A model generated the notes under the pieces. The model had not been told where the DNA came from and did not search any database. It saw nothing but the letters and a program-made list of their open reading frames with translations. Shown in pieces: positions 25,314 to 33,983 of a stretch of 51,621 nt of DNA (within the stretch, counting starts at the first letter, position 1; every line of letters starts with the position of its first letter). Location of the stretch: NCBI GenBank assembly GCA_947626055.1, contig CANQQP010000004.1, positions 1-51,621 on the forward strand, given 5' to 3'. The DNA comes from an uncultured Bacilli bacterium (lineage in GTDB: Bacteria > Bacillota_I > Bacilli_A > RF39 > UBA660). A program made the translations under genes and the position numbers.

Positions 25314-26204
25314 CTAAACAAATTTCATAAAGACCGCATGTCTTAAATTATTACTGGCTGTTATTTCTTTAAATCTAATTGTCGCTTTCAATTGGGGCTT
25401 TAACCATACAATATTTTTTAAAGGAAACATCTGTGTTTTACTTTGATTAGTCTTAGCATATTTTCTAATAAATTCTTGATCTAAAACATTTGGTAAATTA
25501 ACTTCTCCATAAGATATATATTTATCTTTCTCTTTTTTACCGATAACGATTGTCTTAAGATCATGATCTATTTCTTTATATCCCAAAACTAAAAAATCAT
25601 CTTCTTTTAAAGCTTTAAATTTCACCCATAAGTCCGTTCTTTTACCAATGACATATGGGCTATCTATTCTTTTAGCTACTACTCCTTCTAAGCCCTGTTT
25701 TTTTATTTGATTAAATAATTTCTTTCCATCTTTAGCAATATATTTGGAAATAATTAAATTATCATTTTCTTTTATATATTTTTGTAAATATTCTTTCCTT
25801 TTTAAAAGAGGTAATTCTGTTAAGTCTTTATTATCGTAATATAAAATATCAAAAGCCACATAAAGAACGGGATTATTTTGCATTTCTTGCTTAATTTTTT
25901 CTTTAATTTTCATTCGACCTCTTTTTTGCATTTTAAAAAAATCAGGCCCATTTGCACCCATTACAATAAGTTCCCCATCTAAAATACATTTTTTCTTACT
26001 ACATTTATAAAGATTAGCTAATTCAGGATATAGATTAGTAATATCATTATTATTGCGACTTCTGATTGTTATTTTATTATTATCTAAATAAATAATGGCT
26101 CGATAACCATCAAATTTCATTTCATAGATATGACTCGCACTATCAAATGGTTTAGTTTGTTTTAAAAGCATAGGTAAAACATTTTTTTTAGCAAAAATAT
26201 CCAT
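25314..26204 (-). CDS. ligD: ATP-dependent DNA ligase, LigD type (ligase domain only)
   Basis: A 296-residue ligase acting with Ku in non-homologous end joining. The adenylation domain carries motif I 'YEMKFDGYRAII' with nucleophile Lys30, motif III-like 'VLYVAFDILYYD' near 115 and 'GLEGVVAKR' (motif IV). Motif V is 'DLWVKFKAL', followed by an OB-fold (about 195-296). It has neither the polymerase/primase domain nor the 3'-phosphoesterase domain found in many LigD proteins. Its ATG overlaps the Ku stop as TAATG, so the two are translationally coupled. Confidence 0.92.
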   Translation of the reverse strand: MDIFAKKNVLPMLLKQTKPFDSASHIYEMKFDGYRAIIYLDNNKITIRSRNNNDITNLYPELANLYKCSKKKCILDGELIVMGANGPDFFKMQKRGRMKIKEKIKQEMQNNPVLYVAFDILYYDNKDLTELPLLKRKEYLQKYIKENDNLIISKYIAKDGKKLFNQIKKQGLEGVVAKRIDSPYVIGKRTDLWVKFKALKEDDFLVLGYKEIDHDLKTIVIGKKEKDKYISYGEVNLPNVLDQEFIRKYAKTNQSKTQMFPLKNIVWLKPQLKATIRFKEITASNNLRHAVFMKFV

Positions 26205-26974
26205 TATTTACCCTTAGTCTTTTTAGTCGCTTTAATACTCTCAGTTAAAGCATCCATTAAATTACTAATCTTTTTACTTTGAACTTCTTTTGGCTTACTA
26301 ACCCTTTTTCCCGCTATCTTTTTATTAATAGCATCTTGCAATCTTTCTTTATAGTTATCCTTATAATCGGCAGGATTAAATTTTCCACTCATGTTGTCTA
26401 TTAATTGCTCAGCCATCGTTAATTCTTCTTTAGTGAATTTGTCGGTAATCTTTTCCTGATCCACTTTTTTAATTTCATCATCAAAAAATAAAGTGTTTAA
26501 AAATAACTGTCCGTTTTTACTCCGCACTATAACTAAAGCCTCTTTTTGACCAATTACCGTTTTAGCCACACCAACTTTTCTTTTATTTTCCATAGCCTGG
26601 GCTAAAAGATGAAAGGCATGTTCAGCTCCTTGGGGATTTATAAGATAAGGTCGATCGTAATAAAGAGGATCAATACTTTCAATATCCACAAATTTTTCAA
26701 TGGTAATACTCTTGTCTTTTTTAGTTTTTAGTTTTTCAAAATCTTTATCTTCCAAAACAACATATTTTTCAGGAGCATATTCGTAACCTTTCACAATATC
26801 TTTCGCTAATATTTCCTTATCTTCATTAGCCTCAGAAACTTTTTTGTATTTAATTCGACTTAAAGTATTTTTATCAAGTAAATGAAAATTGATATCATTA
26901 TTTTTAAGTAGCGATGCATAATTAATAGGAATATAAACCATTCCAAAATTAATTGAACTTTTATTTAAAGGCAT
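26204..26974 (-). CDS. ku: Ku protein (NHEJ DNA-end binding)
   Basis: A 256-residue bacterial Ku that forms a homodimeric ring on double-strand DNA ends and recruits LigD. The core begins 'SSINFGMVYIPINYASL' and continues through 'EYAPEKYVVLEDKDFEKL' and 'RPYLINPQGAEHAFHLL', all typical. The Lys-rich C-terminal tail ('KKTKGK' at the end) matches the DNA-binding extension of bacterial Ku. The start ATG (26974) has AGGTGA; a GTG 9 nt upstream is less likely. It is first in a two-gene operon with ligD. Confidence 0.95.
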   Translation of the reverse strand: MPLNKSSINFGMVYIPINYASLLKNNDINFHLLDKNTLSRIKYKKVSEANEDKEILAKDIVKGYEYAPEKYVVLEDKDFEKLKTKKDKSITIEKFVDIESIDPLYYDRPYLINPQGAEHAFHLLAQAMENKRKVGVAKTVIGQKEALVIVRSKNGQLFLNTLFFDDEIKKVDQEKITDKFTKEELTMAEQLIDNMSGKFNPADYKDNYKERLQDAINKKIAGKRVSKPKEVQSKKISNLMDALTESIKATKKTKGK

Positions 26975-27013
26975 TTCTATCACCTTTAATATTTTGGCCT
27001 TTTTTAGAAAAAA

Positions 27014-27033
27014 ATATAACTCCCAGGTTATAT
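27014..27033 (-). terminator. Terminator of the DUF2779 gene
   Basis: 7-bp stem ATATAAC/GTTATAT with a 6-nt loop, 4 nt after the stop codon, followed on the minus strand by seven T residues. Confidence 0.85.
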
Positions 27034-27037
27034 TCTT

Positions 27038-28921
27038 CTACACTTTTTGCTCTTCAACTTTTTTTCTTAAACTATCTAATATAGCGACCATTGCCCATGT
27101 ATCTTGTTTACAATAATCGATTAAAGCTTGATATTTAAGTTGAAATTCTTCTTTGCTCATATATGGATATGAGGCATATTCAATAATGGCCATTGTGCCA
27201 TTTCGAACTTCTAAATCGTCATATTTTAAATCAGTAAAAACTGGTAATGTTTTTTTGATGGAAAATGAGCCACTCATTCTTTTATCGTAAAAGTTCATTT
27301 TTTTAGCTTCTTCTTCACTATAGCCTAACTCCTTATAAATTTTACTGTTGGTATCTAAAAGCCATAACAAGTCAAAGCCTCGTTGATAAAGTTGCATTAG
27401 CGGTTTTTTATATTCGGGAAAAATATGAGCTAGTTCTTTTATGCGTCCTTTTTCAAAGGAAACATTTTGAGCAAATAAAGTACCTTTATTGGGATCCATA
27501 TATTTAAGCATAGCTTTAATCATATCTTCTCGACAATCTGTATGATCCTTAGCTAAAAAAACATAATTATCTTGATCTTTATCACATACTCCTGGAGATT
27601 TCTCAATATGTAAACTAAATTCAAATGGAGATTGAATATAAGGAGTCTCTCCTTTAAAACGAGGAATTGGACAAGGAAAAGTTTCAAAATCAAGATGATA
27701 AATAGGATATTCAATTTGTTTTAGCATAACCTTAATTTTTTCTTTATCAATGTATTGTTCATCTTTTAATAAAGAATTTCTTTGAATATGATGATTTTCC
27801 GATTTTATCCAACTTTCCGGAATATCTAACATATTAAGATAACCTTCATTGATTAAATTTAATCCTTTATGCGTATTACCCATTTCATCTTTAAAGCCAA
27901 AACCATTGCGTTTATAAGCTAAAGAAGAATTTTTGGCGGGAATAATCTTGCCACAAATTTGATTGAAATATTTACATTGCGTTTGTTTTTTATATTCACA
28001 TCCTGAACTTAATGGACAACTAGCAGCATCCATATTAGCAATATAGCTTTCTAATTTTTCCTTATCTTGAAGAACATATGCTTGTAACTCTTTTGTCACT
28101 TTTGTTAAATCAATTAAATTGACTATTTCATTCCCATTTTCATCAGGATGAAAAACTTGAACTCCATCTTGATAAGTACCATCAAAAACATATTCATGAT
28201 TTAAGACTCCCAAATAATAATGAATATTAGCTAATTTCGCCGCATTATTACTTTGTTTATACTCTCCTTCAATTATAAATCTTTGCACGGCTAAATCATA
28301 AACATATTTTCCCACTCCATAACGATCAAACAATTTAGCTTTTTGTTTTTCATAATTTTTAAGGGGCATTTCCGCCAAAATATTATAATCTTTTATTTCA
28401 TCTTTTAAATATAAAATGTTATTTTTCTTTAAAAAAATCGAATATTTATCTTCTTTAGGATGATTAGATTGCAAAGACATAAATTTATTAGTTGTTGTTG
28501 CTTTAACTTCAATTATATTAATATTATTTTGATCTTCATTATAGACATCGACATAACAAAGATACTTAATGCCTTTATCATTAAAATCAAAACATTCTTG
28601 CGTAAAATTATCTTTTGAATAAACGGTTTTTCCCGGAAAATGCTGTTCTACATATTCACCCACTAATTCTTCAATCTTTTTATAATAAGGCATCATTACT
28701 TCTAAGTAACGATTTTCTTTATCAATTAAATCACTTTCATGACCTTCTTCATCTTCTTCATACATCCCCGCCACTAATTCTTGTAATTTGTCACTGTATT
28801 CTTCTTTTTGATATTCAGCCAACTCGACATCAGCCATTAATTTTTCTTGATGGATTTCCTCTAAAGCAACGTAACGAGGACAACGCGTGTAATTAATAAA
28901 ATTAGTTTTTGTAATAGCCAT
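27038..28921 (-). CDS. DUF2779 protein: RecB/Cas4-like nuclease fused to a DEDD-type exonuclease fold
   Basis: A 627-residue protein. The N-terminal half resembles the Cas4/RecB-like PD-(D/E)xK nucleases: 'NFINYTRCPRYVAL' with a first Cys, 'NINIIEVKATTT' (about 132-143) as the ExK catalytic element, and a later Cys group ('CPLSSGCEYKKQTQCKYF', near 305-322) that could complete a 4Fe-4S cluster. The C-terminal half has an RNase H-like 3'-5' exonuclease pattern: 'IYHLDFETFP' (DxE), 'FAQNVSFEKGRIKEL' and 'DYCKQDTWAMVAIL'. It is thus a probable double nuclease of unknown pathway. It lies upstream of ku-ligD but has its own terminator, so it is a separate unit. Confidence 0.85.
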   Translation of the reverse strand: MAITKTNFINYTRCPRYVALEEIHQEKLMADVELAEYQKEEYSDKLQELVAGMYEEDEEGHESDLIDKENRYLEVMMPYYKKIEELVGEYVEQHFPGKTVYSKDNFTQECFDFNDKGIKYLCYVDVYNEDQNNINIIEVKATTTNKFMSLQSNHPKEDKYSIFLKKNNILYLKDEIKDYNILAEMPLKNYEKQKAKLFDRYGVGKYVYDLAVQRFIIEGEYKQSNNAAKLANIHYYLGVLNHEYVFDGTYQDGVQVFHPDENGNEIVNLIDLTKVTKELQAYVLQDKEKLESYIANMDAASCPLSSGCEYKKQTQCKYFNQICGKIIPAKNSSLAYKRNGFGFKDEMGNTHKGLNLINEGYLNMLDIPESWIKSENHHIQRNSLLKDEQYIDKEKIKVMLKQIEYPIYHLDFETFPCPIPRFKGETPYIQSPFEFSLHIEKSPGVCDKDQDNYVFLAKDHTDCREDMIKAMLKYMDPNKGTLFAQNVSFEKGRIKELAHIFPEYKKPLMQLYQRGFDLLWLLDTNSKIYKELGYSEEEAKKMNFYDKRMSGSFSIKKTLPVFTDLKYDDLEVRNGTMAIIEYASYPYMSKEEFQLKYQALIDYCKQDTWAMVAILDSLRKKVEEQKV

Positions 28922-28943
28922 AATTAATTTACCTTTCTAAAAA

Positions 28944-28962
28944 AAGACTAATTATTAGTCTT
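28944..28962 (-). terminator. Terminator of the 28955 prepilin gene
   Basis: 8-bp stem AAGACTAA/TTAGTCTT with a 3-nt loop overlapping the stop codon, then a run of T on the minus strand. Confidence 0.85.
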
Positions 28963-29326
28963 GAAATTTAGCTTTTATCTTATTATTTTTTTCATCATAA
29001 GTAAGTTTGACCTTTTTGGCATTTAAAGTTTCCGTTTTATCACGTGGGTCATAGATATTATTTGAGTCATCATCCGGATCGAGAAAATGTTCATTTATTA
29101 AATGGTCTACAGTAACTGTCGTAGGTTTAGCTTTAATTTCCTCTATTTTAGTATTACCATAAGCTTCGGCTTGCAATTCAATATATTTTACTTCTAAATT
29201 ATATACTTCTTCTTTATTATCACTTAAAGCATAAGACACTTTTGATATTGTAAAAAAGGTTAAAACTCCAAAAACAACAATAACAATTAATAGATCAATT
29301 ACTGTATAACCGTTTTTCTTTTTCAT
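28955..29326 (-). CDS. Type IV prepilin-like protein (atypical cleavage site)
   Basis: A 123-residue secreted pseudopilin. The leader 'MKKKNG' is followed by 'YTVIDLLIVIVVFGVLTFF', a 20-residue hydrophobic helix. Position +1 is Tyr rather than Phe, and +5 is Asp in place of the usual Glu. The remainder is a soluble globular domain with a DPDDDSNN acidic loop near 90. Cleavage by the peptidase at 4045 is expected. It is monocistronic, with its own promoter (29346-29375) and terminator, far from the ATPase genes. Confidence 0.85.
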   Translation of the reverse strand: MKKKNGYTVIDLLIVIVVFGVLTFFTISKVSYALSDNKEEVYNLEVKYIELQAEAYGNTKIEEIKAKPTTVTVDHLINEHFLDPDDDSNNIYDPRDKTETLNAKKVKLTYDEKNNKIKAKFQD

Positions 29327-29345
29327 AACTTATCACTCCACTTTA

Positions 29346-29375
29346 ATTATAGCGCACTTTCTTTTCATTTAGCAA
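29346..29375 (-). promoter_or_regulatory. Promoter of the 28955 prepilin gene
   Basis: TTGCTA (29370-29375), 18-nt spacer, TATAAT (29346-29351). The -35 overlaps the stop codon region of the upstream 29369 gene. GGAG ribosome binding site follows. Confidence 0.7.
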
Positions 29376-29983
29376 CCGGAATATTTTACCTTTACTTCGT
29401 TAATGATATTTTTATCTTTCATTTTTTGAGCATTATAATATTCATAATCCTTTATTTGATAGTTATATAATCTTAAATCTTTAACTAAAGTCGCTATTTT
29501 AATATCCCTTTCCATTTTTTGAAAGTCCTTATCTAAATCTGTATTTAAAATATATAAGTAACTCCCGTTTTCTTTTTCACACACTGTCAATAATACTCTA
29601 TAATTTTTATTATTCATTCTTAAAGGAGCCACAAAATGATGAAACTTATCTTTTTTATCTTTATTTTTCAGCATTTTAAAAGTATCCACATAAATTGCTT
29701 TTTGAAAAATTTCTTCAATAATTAATAAAGCATTTAAATTCGTAACATATTCTTTGGAAAAAGGATTAAAATATGGCGCGGGAAAAAGCATTTTTCCGAT
29801 ACTTTTATTATTTATATTAGTTTTAAAACCCGTCACTTTATTTTCAATAGGTTTATCTAGAGTTTTCAGATGCTTTTTAACCTTATTTTTTAAAATATTT
29901 AAGGTTTCTCTGTTTGAAGCCGCTAAATAATTAGGTAAAATGATATATTTTATTTTTTCTGTTGCTTTTATTTTATTTTTCAT
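29369..29983 (-). CDS. Uncharacterised 204-residue basic protein
   Basis: A predicted soluble, very basic protein starting at the ATG at 29983 behind AGGTGA (a GTG 9 nt upstream is the alternative). The block 'FHHFVAPLRMNNKNYRVLLTV', followed by 'ENGSYLYILNTDLD', is reminiscent of the LPD3/Barnase-EndoU-like domains found in phage polyvalent proteins, but the resemblance is weak and I see no full catalytic set. No signal peptide; two Cys, one at the C-terminus. Function not assigned. Confidence 0.7.
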   Translation of the reverse strand: MKNKIKATEKIKYIILPNYLAASNRETLNILKNKVKKHLKTLDKPIENKVTGFKTNINNKSIGKMLFPAPYFNPFSKEYVTNLNALLIIEEIFQKAIYVDTFKMLKNKDKKDKFHHFVAPLRMNNKNYRVLLTVCEKENGSYLYILNTDLDKDFQKMERDIKIATLVKDLRLYNYQIKDYEYYNAQKMKDKNIINEVKVKYSGC

Positions 29984-30045
29984 GTTTATCACCTACCATT
30001 AGGATTATAAAACATAAACATTTGTTTGTCTAGGCATTTAAAAAA

Positions 30046-30069
30046 AAGAACTTAAAAAATTAAGCTCTT
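30046..30069 (-). terminator. Terminator of efp
   Basis: 10-bp stem (30046-30055 with 30060-30069) with one wobble and a 4-nt loop, overlapping the efp stop codon and followed on the minus strand by a T run. Confidence 0.88.
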
Positions 30070-30620
30070 GAAGAATATTTTCCATCTTTCGTAGAAATAA
30101 TAATTTTTTCTCCATTAGTAATAAATAACGGAACTTTAACAACGTAACCTGTTTCAATTGTAGCATCTTTCATCGCGTTATTAGTCGTATTTCCTTTTGT
30201 AGCATCGACAGTATCAATAACTTCGTATTCTATTTTTTCTGGTAATGTTATACCAATTATTTCCCCTTCATAATAAGAAATATCTATTTCCAAATTTTCT
30301 TTTAAGAATTTCTTTTCTTCGGCTAACTTTTCTTCAGGAATTTCTACTTGTTCATAAGTTTCGGTATCCATAAAAACATAATTTGTACCAGCTGCATATA
30401 AAAATTGCATTTTCTTACGGTCAACATGAGCTCTTTCAATTTTTATATTGGTATTAAAAGTATTTTCAACTATTGAACCAGTTTTTAAATTTTTTAATTT
30501 AATACGAACAAAAGCAGGACCTTTACCGGGTTTAACATGTTGGAATTCTTGAATTAAACATAAATTACCATCAATTAAAACGGTCATTCCATTTTTAATA
30601 TCATTAATATTAATATTCAT
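30060..30620 (-). CDS. efp: Translation elongation factor P
   Basis: A 186-residue EF-P, which relieves ribosome stalling at polyproline stretches. Three beta-barrel domains are expected; the domain I loop 'QEFQHVKPGKGPAFVR' holds the modifiable Lys near 32. The middle domain 'GTNYVFMDTETYEQVE' and the C-terminal 'VVKVPLFITNGEKI' are typical. Its ATG overlaps the stop of a small upstream gene as TAATG, so the two are coupled. Confidence 0.97.
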   Translation of the reverse strand: MNININDIKNGMTVLIDGNLCLIQEFQHVKPGKGPAFVRIKLKNLKTGSIVENTFNTNIKIERAHVDRKKMQFLYAAGTNYVFMDTETYEQVEIPEEKLAEEKKFLKENLEIDISYYEGEIIGITLPEKIEYEVIDTVDATKGNTTNNAMKDATIETGYVVKVPLFITNGEKIIISTKDGKYSSRA

Positions 30621-30850
30621 TATTTAGCACCTCTTTTTTCGTAATATGAGTATTTATTATTACCAAGAGTACGTGAATAGCCTTTAGATGTTTGATAATT
30701 TTGATTAGTACCTTTTACATTGCTTTTTTTTGTAGCTAAATTAGGAATATATTTTTTGCCTTCATCATAAAAACAGCTATTACCAATTGGTTCTACTCTC
30801 TTTCTTCCTAATAATAATTTTTTATAAACTTTTAATGTCTCTATCAACAT
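30620..30850 (-). CDS. Small basic protein coupled to efp
   Basis: A 76-residue, Lys/Asn/Tyr-rich protein with no recognisable family, signal peptide or membrane segment. The C-terminal half ('TSKGYSRTLGNNKYSYYEKR') looks disordered. GGGAGG ribosome binding site at good distance. It lies between rpmG and efp on the same strand and overlaps efp by one base, so expression together with translation genes is likely; a ribosome-associated role would be only a guess. Confidence 0.72.
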   Translation of the reverse strand: MLIETLKVYKKLLLGRKRVEPIGNSCFYDEGKKYIPNLATKKSNVKGTNQNYQTSKGYSRTLGNNKYSYYEKRGAK

Positions 30851-30871
30851 TTTATTAACCTCCCTTAAATA

Positions 30872-31036
30872 TTATTTTACTTCTTTATGTATAGTTGTCT
30901 TACGACAATGTTTACAAAATTTCTTTTGTTCTAATTTTTCTGGAGTATTCTTTTTATTTTTACTTGTAAAATAATTGATGTTTTTACATTCACTACATTT
31001 TAGTCCAACATCATTTCTATTTTCATTTTTAGCCAT
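30872..31036 (-). CDS. rpmG: Ribosomal protein L33 (zinc-binding form)
   Basis: A 54-residue protein of the large ribosomal subunit. CSEC (14-17) and CKHC (41-44) make the zinc ribbon, which marks the zinc-dependent C+ form; '[19 protein letters not shown]' is the typical L33 middle. The ATG follows GGAGGG. It has its own promoter (31069-31096) inside the end of the upstream PBP gene. Confidence 0.95.
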   Translation of the reverse strand: MAKNENRNDVGLKCSECKNINYFTSKNKKNTPEKLEQKKFCKHCRKTTIHKEVK

Positions 31037-31068
31037 AATACTTCCCTCCTTTAAATAAACGCAAATCT

Positions 31069-31096
31069 ATTATATCAAACTATTAATAATTTTCAA
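31069..31096 (-). promoter_or_regulatory. rpmG promoter
   Basis: TTGAAA (31091-31096), 16-nt spacer, TATAAT (31069-31074), overlapping the last codons of the PBP gene. Confidence 0.75.
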
Positions 31097-33062
31097 AGAG
31101 AATTTTTGAAACTTCTGTACTTATATGCTTATTAATATAAGCCGTGTATTCCGTTTTGCCATTTTCATGAGAAACATTAGGAGAAATGACTACTAAACTA
31201 TATTTAGGATTATCTAAAGGAGCAAACATCGCATAAGACATGGTAATTGTTTTTACATCAGCTACGCCATCATTATCACTATCATAAAATGATTCACTGG
31301 TTCCTGTCTTTCCGGCAGGATTCCATTTTAAGTCGGTATAGCCTCTTCCTGTACCGCCATCTATAACTTGTCTAAAGCCTTCTTTAATTCGCGCAAAATA
31401 ATAGGCATCTAAATCAATTTCATTTAAAATTTGGCCTTTATTTTCTAATATAGCTTCCCCATTTTCATCAACTACTTTTTGCATTAAACTTAATTTTTTT
31501 CTTTGGCCATTATTTGCAATTGTATTAATATACTGAACCAGTTCAATGGGCGTGTAAGTGTCGTATTGCCCAATAGCTAAATTTAATAACAAATCATCAG
31601 CTACTTTGGAACCTATTAAACCAATTTGTTCATTAGGTAAATCAATCTCGGTTTTAACACCTAGACCATATTGAGCAAAAATATCTCGATATCTTTTAAA
31701 ATCGGCGCCGGTAACATTTAGATCCATATTATAATGATATGCTTTACCCGTAGATTTTATCGCTGTCAAAAATTGATAATAGTTACTTGACCACTTTAAA
31801 GCGGTGATATCTGTTAAGACCCCTAATCTTTTAAACGAACATTTTTCGGGAACAAAGTGTAATTTAACACAAGAGTCTACTACTTTTCCATCAGGAATAA
31901 TTAAGTTATTCTTATAGCCGACCGTCTGAGAAGCCCCTTTGACTACCGAACCTACGGTATAAGCTGAAGTAATAATATTTTCATTTATATCACTAAATTC
32001 CTCTGTATTAGCGTCCAATCTTTTCCCCGCAAAAGCAATGATGGAACCATCCATCGGATTACTAACAATTACATAAGCATGATTATAATATTCCGTATTC
32101 GGTAACTTTTTCCCAGCCAATATTTTCTCTTCCATAATTTTTTCAATATCCATTTGCATATTAACATCGATAGATAATACTAAATCATTCCCTCTTTTTT
32201 CGGGGGTCAAAAGTGTTAAAGTGTTATCTGAATTAACTTTATAAGTAGCTTTTTTACCTTTTAAATATTCTTCATATTCTTTTTCCAAATAACTTATTCC
32301 AACCCGATCATTTAAACTGTAGCCTTTTTTTAGGTATTCATCTTTTACTTCACTTGGTATGCCGGTTTTACTAGAAGAGACAGAACCTAAAATATTTTTT
32401 AAAACAGATCCATAAGGATAAGTGCGTTCCCAAGTAATACTACCGGTCACACCTTGAATATTACTTTCAACTACTTGCGCATACTCTTCTTCCGTCACAT
32501 TTTCATCTTTTATTGTTTTAACCTCATATTTATATCCCTTATTCATTAAAGCATAAATATGAGCAGCTAACCTTTCTTTCGAATCTAATTCATTTAACAT
32601 TTCCTCAGTGATTCTTTGCAATTTTAACTTTTTTAAATCGCTCGTTTTAAGTTTACGATTTTGCACTTTTTCATATTCTTCTTTAGTAATTAGTTTATCA
32701 GTTTTATCTTGATTTAAAATGAGATAATATTCTTTAACTTCATTAATTTTTTCAATATATTCCATACTTAAAATATCCGCCAGACGGCGCGCAATTGTAA
32801 TTTCGTCTTGCGGTTTAATATCAACATTTTTTTTATAAACAATAGTCTTTACCCCAATATTATCTACTAAAATATTGCCATTGCGATCTAGAATGCGCCC
32901 GCGCGGAGCCGAAGCAAGCGTGATAATTTTTTCTTTTTTAGCACTTAATAATTTTGTATAGTAATTTCTATTTATAGTATTTAAAGAATAAATTTTGATA
33001 CCTGCAATTACAAAGATGCCTATTACCAAAGCATAGGCTATAATTTTTTTAGTCCTGCGCAT
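31083..33062 (-). CDS. Class B penicillin-binding protein (transpeptidase)
   Basis: A 659-residue membrane-anchored D,D-transpeptidase that cross-links peptidoglycan. A single N-terminal membrane helix (7-27) precedes the dimerisation domain with 'SAPRGRILDRNGNILVDN' (51-68). The transpeptidase domain has SxxK as 'SVVK' (372-375), SSN (425-427) and KTGT (585-588). Size and layout fit PBP2B/FtsI- or PBP2A/MrdA-type enzymes; I cannot tell whether it serves septation or side-wall growth. Its presence shows a walled cell. AGGTGA ribosome binding site; divergent from the 33141 gene. Confidence 0.94.
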   Translation of the reverse strand: MRRTKKIIAYALVIGIFVIAGIKIYSLNTINRNYYTKLLSAKKEKIITLASAPRGRILDRNGNILVDNIGVKTIVYKKNVDIKPQDEITIARRLADILSMEYIEKINEVKEYYLILNQDKTDKLITKEEYEKVQNRKLKTSDLKKLKLQRITEEMLNELDSKERLAAHIYALMNKGYKYEVKTIKDENVTEEEYAQVVESNIQGVTGSITWERTYPYGSVLKNILGSVSSSKTGIPSEVKDEYLKKGYSLNDRVGISYLEKEYEEYLKGKKATYKVNSDNTLTLLTPEKRGNDLVLSIDVNMQMDIEKIMEEKILAGKKLPNTEYYNHAYVIVSNPMDGSIIAFAGKRLDANTEEFSDINENIITSAYTVGSVVKGASQTVGYKNNLIIPDGKVVDSCVKLHFVPEKCSFKRLGVLTDITALKWSSNYYQFLTAIKSTGKAYHYNMDLNVTGADFKRYRDIFAQYGLGVKTEIDLPNEQIGLIGSKVADDLLLNLAIGQYDTYTPIELVQYINTIANNGQRKKLSLMQKVVDENGEAILENKGQILNEIDLDAYYFARIKEGFRQVIDGGTGRGYTDLKWNPAGKTGTSESFYDSDNDGVADVKTITMSYAMFAPLDNPKYSLVVISPNVSHENGKTEYTAYINKHISTEVSKILFENY

Positions 33063-33140
33063 AAAATCACCTATTATTATTATTTGTTTTATGCTAAAAA
33101 ACTATACAAAAGCATAATATTAAATTGAGGTGACTAACTA

Positions 33141-33404
33141 ATGGATAATTTAATCAAAAACTATATTTCAAAATTAACAAAAGAACAAGTTACTAGCTTT
33201 GCTTTAATGCATAATATTGTATTAAGTCCCCAAGAGCTTGATTTTACTTATGATTTTATCAAAACTAATTGGAAAGATATTATTAAAAATTATGATACTT
33301 TTAATTTAGAAGCTTATAAAAATCATTATAGTAGCGATAATTTTGAAAAAATAAAAATACTCTTTAAAGAGTATTCGGAAAAATTTAAACCATTCTTAAA
33401 TTAG
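33141..33404 (+). CDS. DUF2624 (YqfT-like) small protein
   Basis: An 87-residue helical protein. The N-terminal pattern 'NYISKLTKEQVTSFALMHNI', with 'VLSPQELDFTYDFIKTNW' after it, resembles the DUF2624/YqfT family, which in Bacillus lies next to nfo. Here the nfo gene is only 600 bp away, which supports the call. GAGGTGA ribosome binding site. Function unknown. It overlaps the convergent 33401 gene by 4 nt and shares its terminator. Confidence 0.7.
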   Translation: MDNLIKNYISKLTKEQVTSFALMHNIVLSPQELDFTYDFIKTNWKDIIKNYDTFNLEAYKNHYSSDNFEKIKILFKEYSEKFKPFLN

Positions 33405-33413
33405 GAATGGTTT
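33387..33413 (+). terminator. Shared terminator between converging genes
   Basis: 9-bp stem AAACCATTC/GAATGGTTT with a 9-nt loop; six T residues follow on the + strand. It overlaps the ends of both genes. Confidence 0.8.
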
Positions 33414-33970
33414 TTTAAAGCATAAATCATTTGGGCAATTTCTTGTTCTTCTTGCTTTTCTTGCTCTTCTTGGCGTTTCTTTAAAGCCATATTTTCTTTA
33501 ATTATATTTTCTCCTTCTAAAAATAAATTATCTAAAAGCAAACTTAGGCTTTCTTTAGTAAATCTTTGTTTATATAATTCTAAAATATGTTTAGCCTGAC
33601 GATATTCCATGCATTGCAAATTATTTTTTTCATTAAAAGTATCTTCGTCACAAAAACCATTGGCATGGTCAATCGTTATGTTTCTAATATATGTATGCGG
33701 ATTTTTTTGCTTGCAGTGAAAGTTTTTTAATTGAGGTCCTTCACGAGTCGCCCAAAGAATGGGAATTTCTTTGCCAGTTAATATTTCCACTGCAGTTTCT
33801 CTATCAGCAGAATTATATTCCACAATTAAAAATAAATCATTTCCGCTTTCATTGTATTTAATTCTATTATCAGTGGAACCAACCCAGGGTACGTAGCCAA
33901 AATACGTCTCTTTTTTATTTAAGTCTTTTCCTCTTTTAATTTGTTCAAGTGGTACATAATAATAAGCCAT
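33401..33970 (-). CDS. Uncharacterised 189-residue protein
   Basis: A predicted soluble protein starting at the ATG at 33970 behind GGGGGAG. The N-terminal 100 residues look like a mixed alpha/beta fold ('YFGYVPWVGSTDNRIKYNES'); the C-terminal 70 are helical, ending in a Glu/Gln-rich coiled coil ('KKRQEEQEKQEEQEIAQ'). No family recognised. It follows nfo by 13 nt and is probably cotranscribed with it. Confidence 0.78.
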   Translation of the reverse strand: MAYYYVPLEQIKRGKDLNKKETYFGYVPWVGSTDNRIKYNESGNDLFLIVEYNSADRETAVEILTGKEIPILWATREGPQLKNFHCKQKNPHTYIRNITIDHANGFCDEDTFNEKNNLQCMEYRQAKHILELYKQRFTKESLSLLLDNLFLEGENIIKENMALKKRQEEQEKQEEQEIAQMIYALKNHS

Positions 33971-33983
33971 TAACAACTCCCCC

